Below are positions 9,490 to 19,782 of a stretch of DNA of 39,149 nt, in pieces. The stretch covers positions 1 to 39,149 of the forward strand of contig MU835431.1 of assembly GCA_029204225.1 (NCBI GenBank), given 5' to 3'. The position numbers and the translations under genes were made by a program. The DNA is from Diphasiastrum complanatum. Taxonomy: Eukaryota; Streptophyta; Lycopodiopsida; Lycopodiales; Lycopodiaceae. The notes beneath the pieces are model-generated. The model did no database searches. It saw only the letters and a list, made by a program, of their open reading frames with translations, and was not told where the DNA came from. How positions within the stretch are numbered: the first letter of the stretch is position 1; each line of letters opens with the position of its first letter.

Positions 9490-10564
9490 GCGAGGAAATG
9501 CAAAAGTGGATTTCGCTATACGAAGAGGCCAAGGCTTGTAGACAAACCGCTTGAGCCACTTTCAGGAGAGGGCATAGAAGACAACCATATCCACTCGACC
9601 TCATCCTTCTACCCAAAGACATGATGCTTGATTGGCTGCGTGATGCCCTTAGAGAAGCCTCGCCAAATAACCAAGAAGTAACAAATGGAGAGCGGGAATA
9701 TGCAAGGGGGTGCAATTTATATGTAAGCTATGATGATCATCATTCACATGCTAATTAAAACATTTGTACATGCAATTTTGTACATTTTTGTTGTATCCTT
9801 AACACATTTAGTTCTACTTCATTCACTACGTGGTTCAAAGTTATTTGCAATGGTCCCAATGCAACTGTCAGGAAAGATGAGAGTGGTTATTTTGCCATTG
9901 ACTCTACCAAGCTTTGGACAGAATTCGAAGCGATACATTTGTTTTTCCTCAACAATGTGAGCAAGTACATTTCTTCTATGTCTTTAAGATGTCTATGCTC
10001 TTTTGTTGTCCAATCAATCGATTTTCAGTGTACTGCAAAAAATGTATATTGTGTATAGTAATACCCAAGCAACTATACCATAGTTATGGATACTAACTGC
10101 GAGTCAACGTTTATGGTAACATCGATCAATTACAACTGGTCTTTTACCCCGATCATTCAGATCCCAGATGGTGGTACGTTATTCAAGTCGTTCCTCGAAG
10201 TAAAAGAATTTTTGAAGATAGAGATGTCGTGAAGGACATGGTGCTGCCAGCTAATGCACCTCATGAACAAGATCGTGATGACGGATTCGATGACACATTT
10301 TCGAAGGATGATCATGTGCAAGCTTCACAAGCTAATGATGATGTTGAGCGTGATGCATCATCATCGGATGGATCGATGACACACGACGCACTTTTTCGAT
10401 CTCACTCGTTGTCATCATCGCCATTAGCTTTTGAGGATCAACTTATTAATGATGAAACTATAGGAGATATTTGGGTCAAATTAGAGATAGACTCATTTGG
10501 TTTGGCGGAGTTGTCGCATGATGATGTGGCAAACATAACAATGAACCACCAAATGAATAAGTGA
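9490..10564 (+). pseudogene. CACTA DUF4216 region and acidic C-terminal tail
   Basis: The frame through about 9835-9960 reads FKVICNGPNATVRKDE and TKLWTEFEAIHLFF. A later frame reads LVFYPDHSDPRWWYVIQ with VPRSKRIF, matching the end of DUF4216 (qVFYv.DPsD..W.vVi). Its open frame continues to 10564 with an Asp/Ser-rich tail. Several frame changes and stops occur between 9540 and 10130. The segment 9490-9715, with ILLPKDMMLDWLRDALREAS, fits the linker that usually precedes DUF4216. Relic, not functional. Confidence 0.7.
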
Positions 10565-10839
10565 GACAATACTAATGTATTTTAACTCATTGTAATATTA
10601 ATCATATTGCTCACAGATGCGATTACACTTTGTAAATTGACTAGTTGACATCAGACAAGAAGTAGACGCATCTGAGTACACAATTTGTGGTCATCATTTT
10701 TTTGTGATACATAAATTTCTTTATTCACTTGTGCATATGGCAACTATTGTTGATAGAAAATGGAATTCAATGTGTTGATAGGTAACAAATTCCAAAATTG
10801 AGATCCATTTACATTCTATTTTATACCGTGGTTTATGCC

Positions 10840-11270
10840 AAGGGGTCTTTTTTCATTAGTCTCGGTATTAGCCTTGGTTAGTAGAGTGTCCTGGAATGCC
10901 TCTGCCCACATGGACCCTCTTTATAACCCTCTCTATAACCCTCTCTATAACCCTCTTTATAACCCTCTATAAATGTCTCAAAAACAAGTTCAAATTTGGT
11001 AGGCTTATACCAAGGTCAACCTCGGTATACCCCTCAAATTAGCTTCAGTATTTCGATGTATGTTTTGAGGCCCTTAGTGAATTTATAACTCTCTTTATAT
11101 CCCTCTCTATAAATGTTTCAAAACCAAGTTTAAATTCGGTAGGCTTATACCGAGGCCAAATACCGGACCAGAGGCTCGAGCATTCCGTTCGCCCCGCGAC
11201 TCATTTTAAAAACTATCTTTCAAAGAAATGCTAAAAAAAAGCCTTGGTAATCACTCGTCCTCTTGTAGTG
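10840..11270 (+). repeat. CACTA 3' subterminal repeats and terminal repeat
   Basis: The motif taccgagg/taccaagg occurs in both orientations near 10858, 10873, 11010, 11021, 11150 and 11241. In addition aaccctct(c/t)tat is repeated five times (10916-10970). A 100-bp block (tataa-ccctct ... ggtaggcttatacc) is present twice (about 10955-11015 and 11100-11160). In CACTA elements such clusters bind the TNPA-type protein. The terminus itself is TCTTGTAGTG at 11261-11270. Confidence 0.75.
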
Positions 11271-11273
11271 TTT

Positions 11274-11880
11274 TGGTTTTTTTGAGGAGATGGATATCTC
11301 CAAATCCATAAGGAAATCATTTTGGATTTTTTTCAGCATGATTAGCATTCCTTTTTACGTTCCTAGCAAGCTATCAGACCTGTAAATTGATGGCTGGTGG
11401 CTTATGCTCCATCTCCATCAAGTTTGAAGCTACTTTGACTGCTACAAGCCAAGAAATATTTGTTCTCAGTCTATACTCCTTCTTAGGACCAATATGAATG
11501 CTTCATGAAAGTCTAATAGACCATTTAAGACTATTGGTAACATCACTTTTGAGCTTGGGGAGGTGTTTGCATGATTTTGCAAGATTTGGCCTTGTAGAAA
11601 TGAGCCCTACTACAAAATTTGGACTGCTCTGTTCTCACGTGTGATGCCTAGGTGGCAGGATGATGTGGCAAGTGTGAAGAATTGAAAAAGATTATCTATG
11701 TTAGATATAGGGGTCTTATGTTTTTTACATCAATCATCTAGGTGTAGGATGCTGATAGGAACAAATTTGGCATAGATGGCAAATTATGCATTTTCACTTG
11801 TAATGCCACTATTGAGCCAAAATAGAGTAAGAGGCTAAACTCATGCCAATTAGAGTGTAGACAAGTGTAATGCTTTTGTT
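11274..11880. other. Non-coding stretch
   Basis: Flank between the CACTA end and the minisatellite. No gene, terminal repeat or RNA is recognisable. Confidence 0.4.
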
Positions 11881-11896
11881 TGATGAATTCTAAGAG

Positions 11897-12035
11897 GTCG
11901 AATAGGATTTAGAGGTGGAACCATGTGAGGTCCAATAGGAATTTGAGGTGTGCTTGAATATAGTCCAATAGAATTAAGAGGTGCATGGATCAATGGTCCA
12001 ATAGGATTAAGAGGTGACAAAGTATGGTCCAATCA
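11897..12035 (-). repeat. 33-bp minisatellite, about four units
   Basis: The motif gtc(c/g)aatagga recurs at 11897, 11930, 11963, 11996 and 12027, that is every 33 bp with a last step of 31. Because 33 is a multiple of three, the reverse strand reads as an 11-residue repeat (LNPIGP plus five variable residues). That reverse frame is open from 12032 to 11850, but there is no other sign of a gene. Confidence 0.85.
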
Positions 12036-12099
12036 TAGTTAAGCATAGTGGTAGCTCGTGGATCTACTAGTATCATTGTACTCCTCATTTTGAAACTAA

Positions 12100-12405
12100 T
12101 TGATTTGGTGATTATGTGGATTTTGAGTGTTATTGGATTTCTAGCTTTCTCTCTCTACTCGAGAGCTCATGATGTTTTTTCTCTCTCTACCCGAGGACAG
12201 CAGCTTGTTTTTACTTAGATTATTTTTTGAATACTTCCCACACGTGTGAGTGAGAGTCGGAAGTGATTGAATGCATGTAGTAGTGTGTTTTTGCCATAGG
12301 AACTAAGATTGATCTTGAATCTCAATCTAGTCTTGATCTTGGTGCATCTACACACCTTAGGAGATCACAAGTACATGTGGACAATCCACACGTGTGAAAT
12401 CAACA
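12100..12405 (+). repeat. Copia-1 5' LTR (left edge uncertain)
   Basis: The LTR ends ...caaca immediately before the primer binding site at 12406. The palindrome CACACGTGTG occurs twice in it (12239-12248 and 12387-12396). The left edge is a guess. Confidence 0.6.
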
Positions 12406-12417
12406 TGGTATCAGAGC
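12406..12417 (+). promoter_or_regulatory. Copia-1 primer binding site (initiator tRNA-Met)
   Basis: TGGTATCAGAGC is the standard plant retrotransposon complement to the 3' end of initiator tRNA-Met. It directly follows the LTR. A leader of about 750 bp without a long frame separates it from gag. Confidence 0.95.
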
Positions 12418-13161
12418 CTGCCTAAGGTTACCATGCATTTTGGTCCATTTAAGTGAAAACAATTCATCAATCTTGAGCTAGAAATTGTCAAGGCCCATTT
12501 TCCTAGCTATCTTGTTCAATTTTGGATCAAAAGAGATCAAAAGGACATTGATTGGGTCTGACCTGGTACTGTACAGAATCAGGTGGTCAGACACGTGTGA
12601 GGAACATCCAATTTCAGTTTGGAAGTTCTCTCTCATGCTTGATCCATTTATCTTGCTTGATAGCTTGTTTTGAAGCTATTTTTGTCTAGTTTTTTATGCA
12701 ATCAGTTTCATTCCATTTGGTTGAGCCAATCAGAAGTTATAAGCTTTTGAAGAGAGTTATGTAGGGCACCTAGACCTGGGTGGACACATTTGGTTTGGTC
12801 AAGAGATTGCTTGGTTGATCCAAAATCACAGTTGTATGCTTACCAATCTCATCTATATGTGATCTAGGCACTGTTTTGAGATCTTAGCCATTTTGTTTCA
12901 TGCAATATCATTGTATTTGAGTCAAATTTGATTTCTTAGTGTACTTCACACGTGCTAAGAGTGTTTGATCCTAACTTTGCCTATACTCCATCATTTGATG
13001 TGAAATAGATCTTGTTTTAGAGAGATTTGTGTAGCTAGTGAGAATCAATTCACAAATAGTTGCAAGATCTTTCATAGGAGGAGATAGTACTCTATTATTG
13101 GATCCTATTGAGAGTGTGTAGCAACATTTATTGTTCATCATTTGGGTTTTCTTCACTTCAA

Positions 13162-14690
13162 ATGTTTTCAATGGGTTCATCCTTGTTGGAACCAAGTGAA
13201 AGATTGTCCACTTCAAACTATTCAATTTGAAAAATGAGGATGGAGTCCATCTTTATCCTTCAAGACGTGATGGACATAGTTCTTGGCCTTGAAGAAGAAC
13301 CACAAGTTCTTCAAGAGGTTCAAAAATACAAAAAAAGAGCTAGGATGGCTCTCCACTACATTAAGATGAATGTCTCTAATGAGATATTGAGGGAGATAGG
13401 TACTTGTACAACAGCCAAAGAAGCTTGGGATTGTCTCAAGGCTATCTATGAGGCTAAGAATACCTTTAGGCTTTTCACTCTTAGGAATCAAATCTTTCAA
13501 AGTAGCCAAAAGAGTGATGAGAGTGCATCTAGTTATGTTTTGAGAGTAAAAGATATTCATAGAGAACTTGCTTGTATTGGTGATTCCATCAATCAAAATG
13601 AGCTAGTTCAAGTCATTCTCAATGGCTTGAGAAGTGAATTTGATAACCTTGTCCAATCCTATGCCATTAAGGAGGAGCTACCAAGTTTGGAGGCTCTCCA
13701 AAGTGTGCTAATTTTAGAAGAATCAAGACAAGAGTACAAGCTCTTGAGGATGGACAAGCTCTCTCTCACTCATAATGATGGCAAAGCTCTCTTTGCCAAG
13801 GATAAGCACAAAGGGAGGAGCAAGAACCAACATCAACAATCCTCAAGCAAGGACAAAGTCAAATCCAAAGACAAAGATGAGGAGGAAGATGATTCCTCTA
13901 ATGCTTCATCATCCAAGCTCAAGAAGAAGAAGATCAAGTGCTTTTATTGTGGCAAGAAAGGCCATTATGCCACCAATTGCTTTAAGAAGAAGAATCAACT
14001 CAAGCAAGCCAACATTACCAATGAGAAGGAAGACACTATTGCAAGTGATGGAGAGGGATCTCTTATGGTCTCTAGTTTCTCATCTACTCCTTTCAAGAAG
14101 GACGGCCTATGGTATATTGATAGTGGAGCCTCTTCACATATGTGTAGCTCCAAGGACTCTTTCTCTTCTATTGCACCTTATGATGGAGTCAAGAAATCAA
14201 TATACACAGCAAATGATTTTGAATGTCCTATTGAAGGCATAGGGAACATTCCCTTGAAGCTTGCATCCTCTAAAGTTCTTTCTCTCTCTAAAGTTCTTTA
14301 TGTACCTAAGCTTACTAAGAATCTTATTAGTGTTGGCCAATTGCTTGATAATGGCCTTGATGTAAAATTCAATGTTGATACTTACACTATCAAGAAGAAC
14401 GATGAGATACTTGCATTAAAATCTATATTTGGTGGCATCTATAAACTAGATCCAAATGAGTATGTGAATGCTTGTAATGTTGCTCTTGTGAACAAGCTCT
14501 CTATGGAGGAATTATGGCATAGGAGGTTGGGACATCCCAACTACAAATCCATGCTCTCTATGATCAAAGAAGCCAAAGCTACTGGCTTGCCAAAGTCATT
14601 TTCCAAGAAGATCAAGCCTTGTGAGGCTTGTGCTATTGCTAAATCTCACAAAAAGCCATTCTATCAAAAGCAAGCATCCTTTGGAGTTAA
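13162..14690 (+). pseudogene. Copia-1 gag, protease and integrase N-terminal domain
   Basis: The gag frame can be traced from an ATG at 13162 or 13171. A TGA at 13228-13230 replaces the Trp of SNYSIWK seen in the related copia-3 gag, so the open frame now begins at 13234. Domains: UBN2-type gag (TAKEAWDCLKAIYEAKNTFR), Lys/Ser-rich linker, CCHC zinc knuckle CFYCGKKGHYATNC (to 13980), aspartic protease DSGASSH (14119 onward), then the integrase HHCC region (LWHRRLGHPNYKSML ... CEAC). A frameshift near 14680 moves the integrase core to another frame. The open frame runs off course to 14760. Confidence 0.93.
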
Positions 14691-15182
14691 TGCACTCGGA
14701 TGTGCATTTCTCATCAACTACAAGCAAGGGAGGAGCCACTTGTTTTGTTACTTTCATTGATGATCTCACAAGATTCACTTGGATATATCTTCTTGCTTCT
14801 AAATCTATGGTGTTTGATCATTTCCTTATTTTCAAAGCTTATGTAGAGAAGCAATTCTCATTCAAGATTAAAGCTCTTAGAAGTGATGGAGGTGGTGAAT
14901 ATATCTCCAATAAATTTCAAGTTTTTTGTGAGCTTGAAGGCATCAAAAGAGAGTTCTCTTGTGCCTACTCTCCATCTCAAAATGGAGTGGCCGAGAGAAA
15001 GAATAGATCTCTATGTGAATGTGCAAAATCTATGAGAATTGAGGCATCTTTGCCCAAAGACTTTCGGGGAGAAGCCATTAATTGTGCAAATTATCTTTGC
15101 AATAGACTCCCACATATAGCTCTTGGAGGAAAGTCACCATATGAAATCTTATATTTAAAGAAGCCTAAGGTTGATCCTTAGA
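14680..15182 (+). pseudogene. Copia-1 integrase catalytic core
   Basis: Frame-shifted continuation of the polyprotein. The D,D(35)E residues are visible in LELMHSDVHF, LRSDGGGEYIS and SPSQNGVAERKNRS. The usual CGP after HSD is missing, suggesting a small deletion. It inserts the DNA copy into chromosomes in a live element. The frame closes at VDP* (15179-15181) and the next domain lies one frame over. Confidence 0.9.
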
Positions 15183-16139
15183 GTTTTTGGATGCTTATGC
15201 TTTGTCCATATTCCCTTGGAAACAAGGAAGAAGGAAGATCCTAGTGCATGCAAAGGGATCATGGTTGGATACTCATCCACCAAGAAGGCCTATAGAGTCT
15301 TTATACTCTCTACTTCTCAAGTTATTGAAAGTAGAGATGTTGTCTTTCATGAAGATCAACACTCATATTTTGAAGAGGCCGAGATCAAAAAATCTATGGA
15401 TGCATCACCAATTATTGATTTTGAAGACAATCATGATGTGATGGGGTCGATATTTGAAGAAGATTCTCCTCGTATTTTCTCACCAAGAAGATCCATGAGA
15501 GATAGATCCGAGCCTAAGAGGCTCTCATATGTTGACAAAGGCAAACAAGTGGATCTTGATTCCACTAGTTATGTTTTTTATGTCTCTCATGAAGAGCCAA
15601 AGAATGTACAAGAGGCACTCAATACCAAGGAGTGGTATGATGCCATGAAGCAAGAGTATGATGCATTGATCACCAACAATACTTGGGAGCTTGTGGATCC
15701 TCCATCCAACAAGCATGTGATTGGTTGCAAGTGGATATTTCGGATCAAGTTCAATCATGATGGCACCATCAACAAGCATAAAACAAGATAATGTGCCAAA
15801 GGATTTGCTCAAATCCATGGCCTTGATTATGAGGAGACCTTTTTACCCATTGCAAAGATGGTGACAATAAGAATTCTTATTTCTCTTGCTTGTTTCTTCA
15901 AGTGGAAGGTGTTCCAATTAGATGTATCCAATGCTTTTCTAAATGGTTATCTTGAGGAGGAGATCTATATGGAACAACCTCAAGGATTCATCAAGGATGA
16001 GTCCAAAGTGTGCTTGCTCTTCAAAAGACTTTATGGACTCAAGCAAGCACCAAGATCATGATATTCAAGACTTAATTCTTTTCTTATCTCACTAGGATTT
16101 ACTCTTAGTGACTATGATCCTTCGATGTATCTGAATGTT
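15171..16139 (+). pseudogene. Copia-1 integrase C-terminus and reverse transcriptase (partial)
   Basis: The first part reads RVFGCLCFVHIP and GIMVGYSSTKKAYRVF. The reverse transcriptase starts at EEPKNVQEALNTKEWYDAM and continues through WELVDPPSNKHVIGCKWIF. Further on are FQLDVSNAFLNGYLEEEIYM (first catalytic Asp) and FKRLYGLKQAPRS. Stops occur at KTR* (15789-15791) and RS* (16059-16061; Trp TGG to TGA). The reading ends at SDYDPSMYLNV, before the YVDD box, where a reversed gypsy sequence begins. Confidence 0.92.
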
Positions 16140-16780
16140 TTGCACTGTTATATGCAAATTCCACCAGTGGAAGGTATTGTTTCCAATCAGACTACCGATG
16201 GCCCACATATGCTCGAAGCATATCCTCCATCATCTGATTGGTCCTTTCCGTTTGACCGTCTGATTTCGGATGATCTGTAGAACTCATACTTAAAGTTGTT
16301 TCCAACTTTTCAAATACTGCTTGCCAAAAATTCCCAGTGAGTTTTGAGTCACGGTCACTGACAATATCGCAAGGCAGCCCGTACAGTCGAAAAAGCTTCT
16401 CAACAAATAGTTGAGCTAGTTCTGAATCTTTCTTTAACAGTAGTTTTTGTTGGGATAAATTGAGCAAACTTCGTAAGTCTGTCAACAATGACCCAAACCA
16501 AATCGTGACCCTTCCCTGTACGTGGAAGCCCGACCACAAAATCCATAGATATACTTTTCCACTTTCCAGTAGGAATATCTAAAGGATGTAACAGGCCACT
16601 AGCTTTTAAAAACTCTACTTTATTTTACTGGCACTTAGTACATTTAAGTACATAGGCCTCTACCTAACTTTTTATCTTAGGCCACCAAAATTGTCTTCGA
16701 ACTAAGTCAAGTGTTCTTTGTATATCCGGATGTCCTGCACATGCAAGATTTGGGCCCTTACAGTGTCTTTCTTCGGTACA
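16130..16780 (-). pseudogene. Gypsy integrase, truncated
   Basis: On the minus strand the zinc-binding H2C2 region reads CAGHPDIQRTLDLVRRQFWW and ends CTKCQ. The core continues with [32 protein letters not shown] and DHPKSDGQTERTNQMMEDML. After a TAG at 16194-16192 it continues DWKQYLPLVEFAYNSAKHS and stops at the junction with copia-1. At least one frame change lies near 16530. Confidence 0.9.
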
Positions 16781-17027
16781 CACACCTTTCTTTACGAAAC
16801 AAAATCATGTTTCGAATTAGAAAATTCGTTTCAATATTTCCTTGATTCGAGGAATCTTGCAAACCTGAATCGACCCCCGAAAGTACTTGTTGCCACTACT
16901 TTCCAAAAGAAGGATCGGACTCATATAGTCCTTGAAGAGACTGAAACAACTCCAATTTTATAACAATAAAGCACAACTGATTAATAACCGGTAAGCGACT
17001 CAAAGCATCTGCTAGAGTATTTTGACG

Positions 17028-18115
17028 TCATTTACAATAACAACGTATAGAAAAGTCAAAGATTTGCATCAGCTCAACCCATCTAGCTTGCCTCCTCTTT
17101 AAATCTGTAGCATCACAGAAATATCGAAGAGTTTGATGATCCATCAAAACTTCAAATCTGGCTCCATACAAATAATGTCGCCAAATTTTCAAGGAATGAA
17201 CGATTGCAAACAGTTCCTTCTCATAGGTACAATACCTAGACTGAACAGGATTGAGTTTCTTGCTTTCATAAGCCACGAGATGTCCATCCTGCATCAAAAC
17301 AGCTCCAATAGCATAATCTTTGGCATCGGTCCTAACCACAAAAGCCTTATTAGAATCGCCAATGATTAGTATCGGTGCCGAAGTGACACTTTTCTTAAGC
17401 AAATCAAAATAATTATTCATATTGTCCATTTACACCACTAGTGGACTCTTAGCCCTCCGGCTTAGATTCATATAGCCTTTCAAGGCCTGGGTAAGGAGAA
17501 ATGCCAATCGAGCAAAGTGGGGAATATGTCGATGGAAAAATCCTACAAACCCCAAGAAAGACTTGATTTCTCGAATTGTGGTGAGAATAGGACAATCAAT
17601 AACCCTCTGGATACGATCGGCCTCAATCTCCACTCCCCGTTCGGAAATCTTATGCCCCAAGTAGGACAATTCCTTCACAAAAAAAGTCATACATAGACTC
17701 TTTGGCAAAGAGTTTTTCCCTTCTTAGGATGTCCTAGACAATCTAAGATGCTCTTTATATTCCGCCAAAGTCTTACTGAACACCATGATATCACCTAGGA
17801 ATACCACTATGAATCTTTTCAAATACGGTCTGAACAAATCGTTCATCATCTATTGGAAAGTTGTCGGTGCATTGGTCAAACCAAAAGGCAACACCAAAAA
17901 TTCGTAGTGACCAAAGCGAGTTCAAAACCCAGTTTTTGGTATATCTTCTGCCTTAATGCGTATCTGATGGAATCCCGACCTTAGATCTATCTTGGTAAAG
18001 TACCCAGCACCACCAAGATAATTAATTAGGTCATCCATCTACGATAGTGGATATCTATTCTTAACGGTTACCTTGTTCAATTTCTTGACTTTTGATGCAC
18101 TTAAGGTCATTAGGT
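17028..18115 (-). pseudogene. Gypsy reverse transcriptase and RNase H
   Basis: The minus strand gives [29 protein letters not shown] and GHYEFLVLPFGLTNAPTTFQ. Next comes the catalytic box, read FLGDIMVFS. The thumb (LGHKISERGVEIEADRIQ and IKSFLGFVGFFHRHIPHF) and RNase H (VVRTDAKDYAIGAVLMQDG and SRYCTYEKELFAIVHSLKIW) follow. The first Asp of the YxDD-type box has become Gly (codon at 17795-17793). Several stops and frame changes are present. Confidence 0.92.
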
Positions 18116-18179
18116 CCAAAGACTAAAGAACTAAGGAAAAAATACATCCATCTCATTACTTCGAGATAGATTACCTGAG

Positions 18180-19005
18180 GTAGAAGCTAGTTATTTGACA
18201 CAATCTCGTGCAAGGTGCTCGCCATTGCACTTGAAGCACAGGTTCTTCTTACGAGCTTCAGCTTTATCATTGCCACCATGATGGTTTTTAAAGTTTTTCT
18301 TGGTTTTCTGAGGATTATTGGAATTGGGATGTGTTTCACTAACAACTTCCCTATCCTTCCTCTTAAATTGAAAACTTTTTTTCTGCTAATTAGGTTGTTG
18401 ACTCCTAGGTGGCTTAGGTGTGTCATCAAAGTATTTTGCAGCCCTAATAGCACCTTCTAGGATTTTTGGATGGTTCCTACGAACATCCACTTGATAATCT
18501 TTTGGTAACCCATCAATGAATATTAACATTTGTACCTTAGGCGGAATATCACTATAAAGTGGATTCAGGTAATCATGAAAATCTTGAATAAATTGTTCCA
18601 AACCTTTATTCATGGTTAAATGACTCAAATTTTGGAAGTGTTCATAGTCATCCAAAAGTGGTAGAAAATAATCTCTAAAAAGCTTGCAAAAATCATCCCA
18701 TGTACAAGGTTGATTGCCCTTTGCAACTAAGTCATCCCACCAAACTAAGGCTCTTTCTTCAAGGAACATGGTGACAGTGGATAACTTTTCAGATTTAGGA
18801 AATTGGTTCATGGCAAAGTATTTGTTCCAAACATTTAGCCAAGAACTTACCACTTGTAAGTTCCTATCTTTCTTCTCCCCCTTAAACACTTCTATGGGAG
18901 TTGAAACTACATGTTTCTTCTAATTGGCTAACCTAGACTCTAAGTCTTGGTTTCTTTGATTAGTTTCAAGAAGCTGCTTATTAGTAACTTGAATTTGTTG
19001 GTATA
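18180..19005 (-). pseudogene. Gypsy gag with zinc knuckle
   Basis: Retrotransposon gag domain (PF03732 type). LEERALVWWDDLVAKG and DDFCKLFRDYFLPL lie in the frame 18889-18386. The CCHC knuckle CFKCNGEHLARDC lies in another frame at about 18235-18192. Upstream coding (QQIQVTNKQLLETNQRN, a probable coiled coil) runs back to about 19005, interrupted by a TAG near 18920 where Gln is expected. In a live element gag forms the particle and binds RNA. Confidence 0.88.
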
Positions 19006-19765
19006 AAAGTTCTCTTTATGTAAACTTCAATTAACTAATCCAAGCTAATGTTTACATAAAATTCCCATTCCAATTTCAATTCCATTTGTCATTTCAAAAG
19101 CAACCAAAGTTTTTACATGTCTCACTATTCTAGATTTCCAAATCCATGAAACTAGTGTTTAGAAATGGATAACTAATGAAGTATTATGACTTCAATTTTT
19201 CGATCTGATTTTCAGATTTACAGGTCTGAAAATCAGAACTTCATAATGAAAAAAACAGAACTTCAAAACTTGTTTTATGCACAAAGTTACACTACCATTC
19301 CCCTCCTACATTACCATCTTCATGAAACTAGGAGATAGAAAGGTGTAACTAATGAAGTTTGAATGAAAACTTCACTTTTCAGATTTGATTTTCAGATTTA
19401 CAGTTCTGAAAAATGGAACTTCAAAATGAAAATCAGAACTTCAAACACTTCATTTATGCAGAAAAAACACTAGTTTTGATCAAAACACATAGCTAGAATC
19501 AATCTTTTTGCCAAAAAAAATTTGTGTATGTAGAGGAAGCCTTCCTCTACCCATCCCACAAATCTTTTTTCAGAACTTTTAAAAATCCAAAGCCCACTTT
19601 AAAACTTCTCTAACATGATCAAAAATCAGCCCCTAGACAATTCTATAAGCATCACTACTCTCTTCCAAAGAAAACTAGATTCATTGGGTACTTCAACTAC
19701 AAGCTTCCTACAACTAGAAAAGCCTATACTTGAAGAAGGTTAGAAAGGTTACCATCCTTTGTCTA
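19006..19765 (-). repeat. Gypsy leader with about 180-bp tandem duplication
   Basis: Two diverged units (about 19125-19300 and 19305-19480) share aactaatgaagt (19171 and 19348) and gattttcagatttacag (19207 and 19387). Each unit contains gaacttcaaa-type strings and a local inverted repeat around cagatttacag. The remainder is leader DNA without a gene. Confidence 0.7.
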
Positions 19766-19777
19766 GCTCTGATACCA
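19766..19777 (-). promoter_or_regulatory. Gypsy primer binding site (initiator tRNA-Met)
   Basis: GCTCTGATACCA on the plus strand is TGGTATCAGAGC on the minus strand. It is placed between the reversed 5' LTR and gag, which fixes the orientation of the element. Confidence 0.93.
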
Positions 19778-19782
19778 CTTTT

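Larger units (their letters stand above)
6436..11270 (+). mobile_element. Decayed CACTA (En/Spm) transposon, 5' end not found
   Basis: The order is tnp2 transposase N-terminal part, a non-coding gap, a DUF4218 block, a DUF4216 block and an acidic tail. This is the gene order of plant CACTA elements. The 3' end is clear: the last bases read TCTTGTAGTG (11261-11270), the complement of the classic CACTACAAGA terminus, followed by TTT as a possible 3-bp target repeat. Subterminal repeats of the taccgagg/taccaagg type precede it. No matching CACTACAAGA end was found upstream, so the 5' boundary is unknown and 6436 is only where similarity starts. Confidence 0.85.
12100..16139 (+). mobile_element. 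Copia-1: 5' LTR to mid reverse transcriptase, 3' part lost
   Basis: A Ty1-copia element in the order LTR, primer site, gag, protease, integrase, reverse transcriptase. Similarity stops within reverse transcriptase near 16130, just before the YVDD box. There the sequence changes to a reversed gypsy integrase. The left LTR edge cannot be fixed because no second LTR is present. Copia elements replicate through RNA and a cytoplasmic particle. This copy is broken by stops, two frameshifts and loss of its 3' third. Confidence 0.9.

Noticed and set aside
18215-18460. Hydrophobic plus frame overlapping gypsy gag
   Set aside because: Complement of Lys-rich gag sequence; no independent support.
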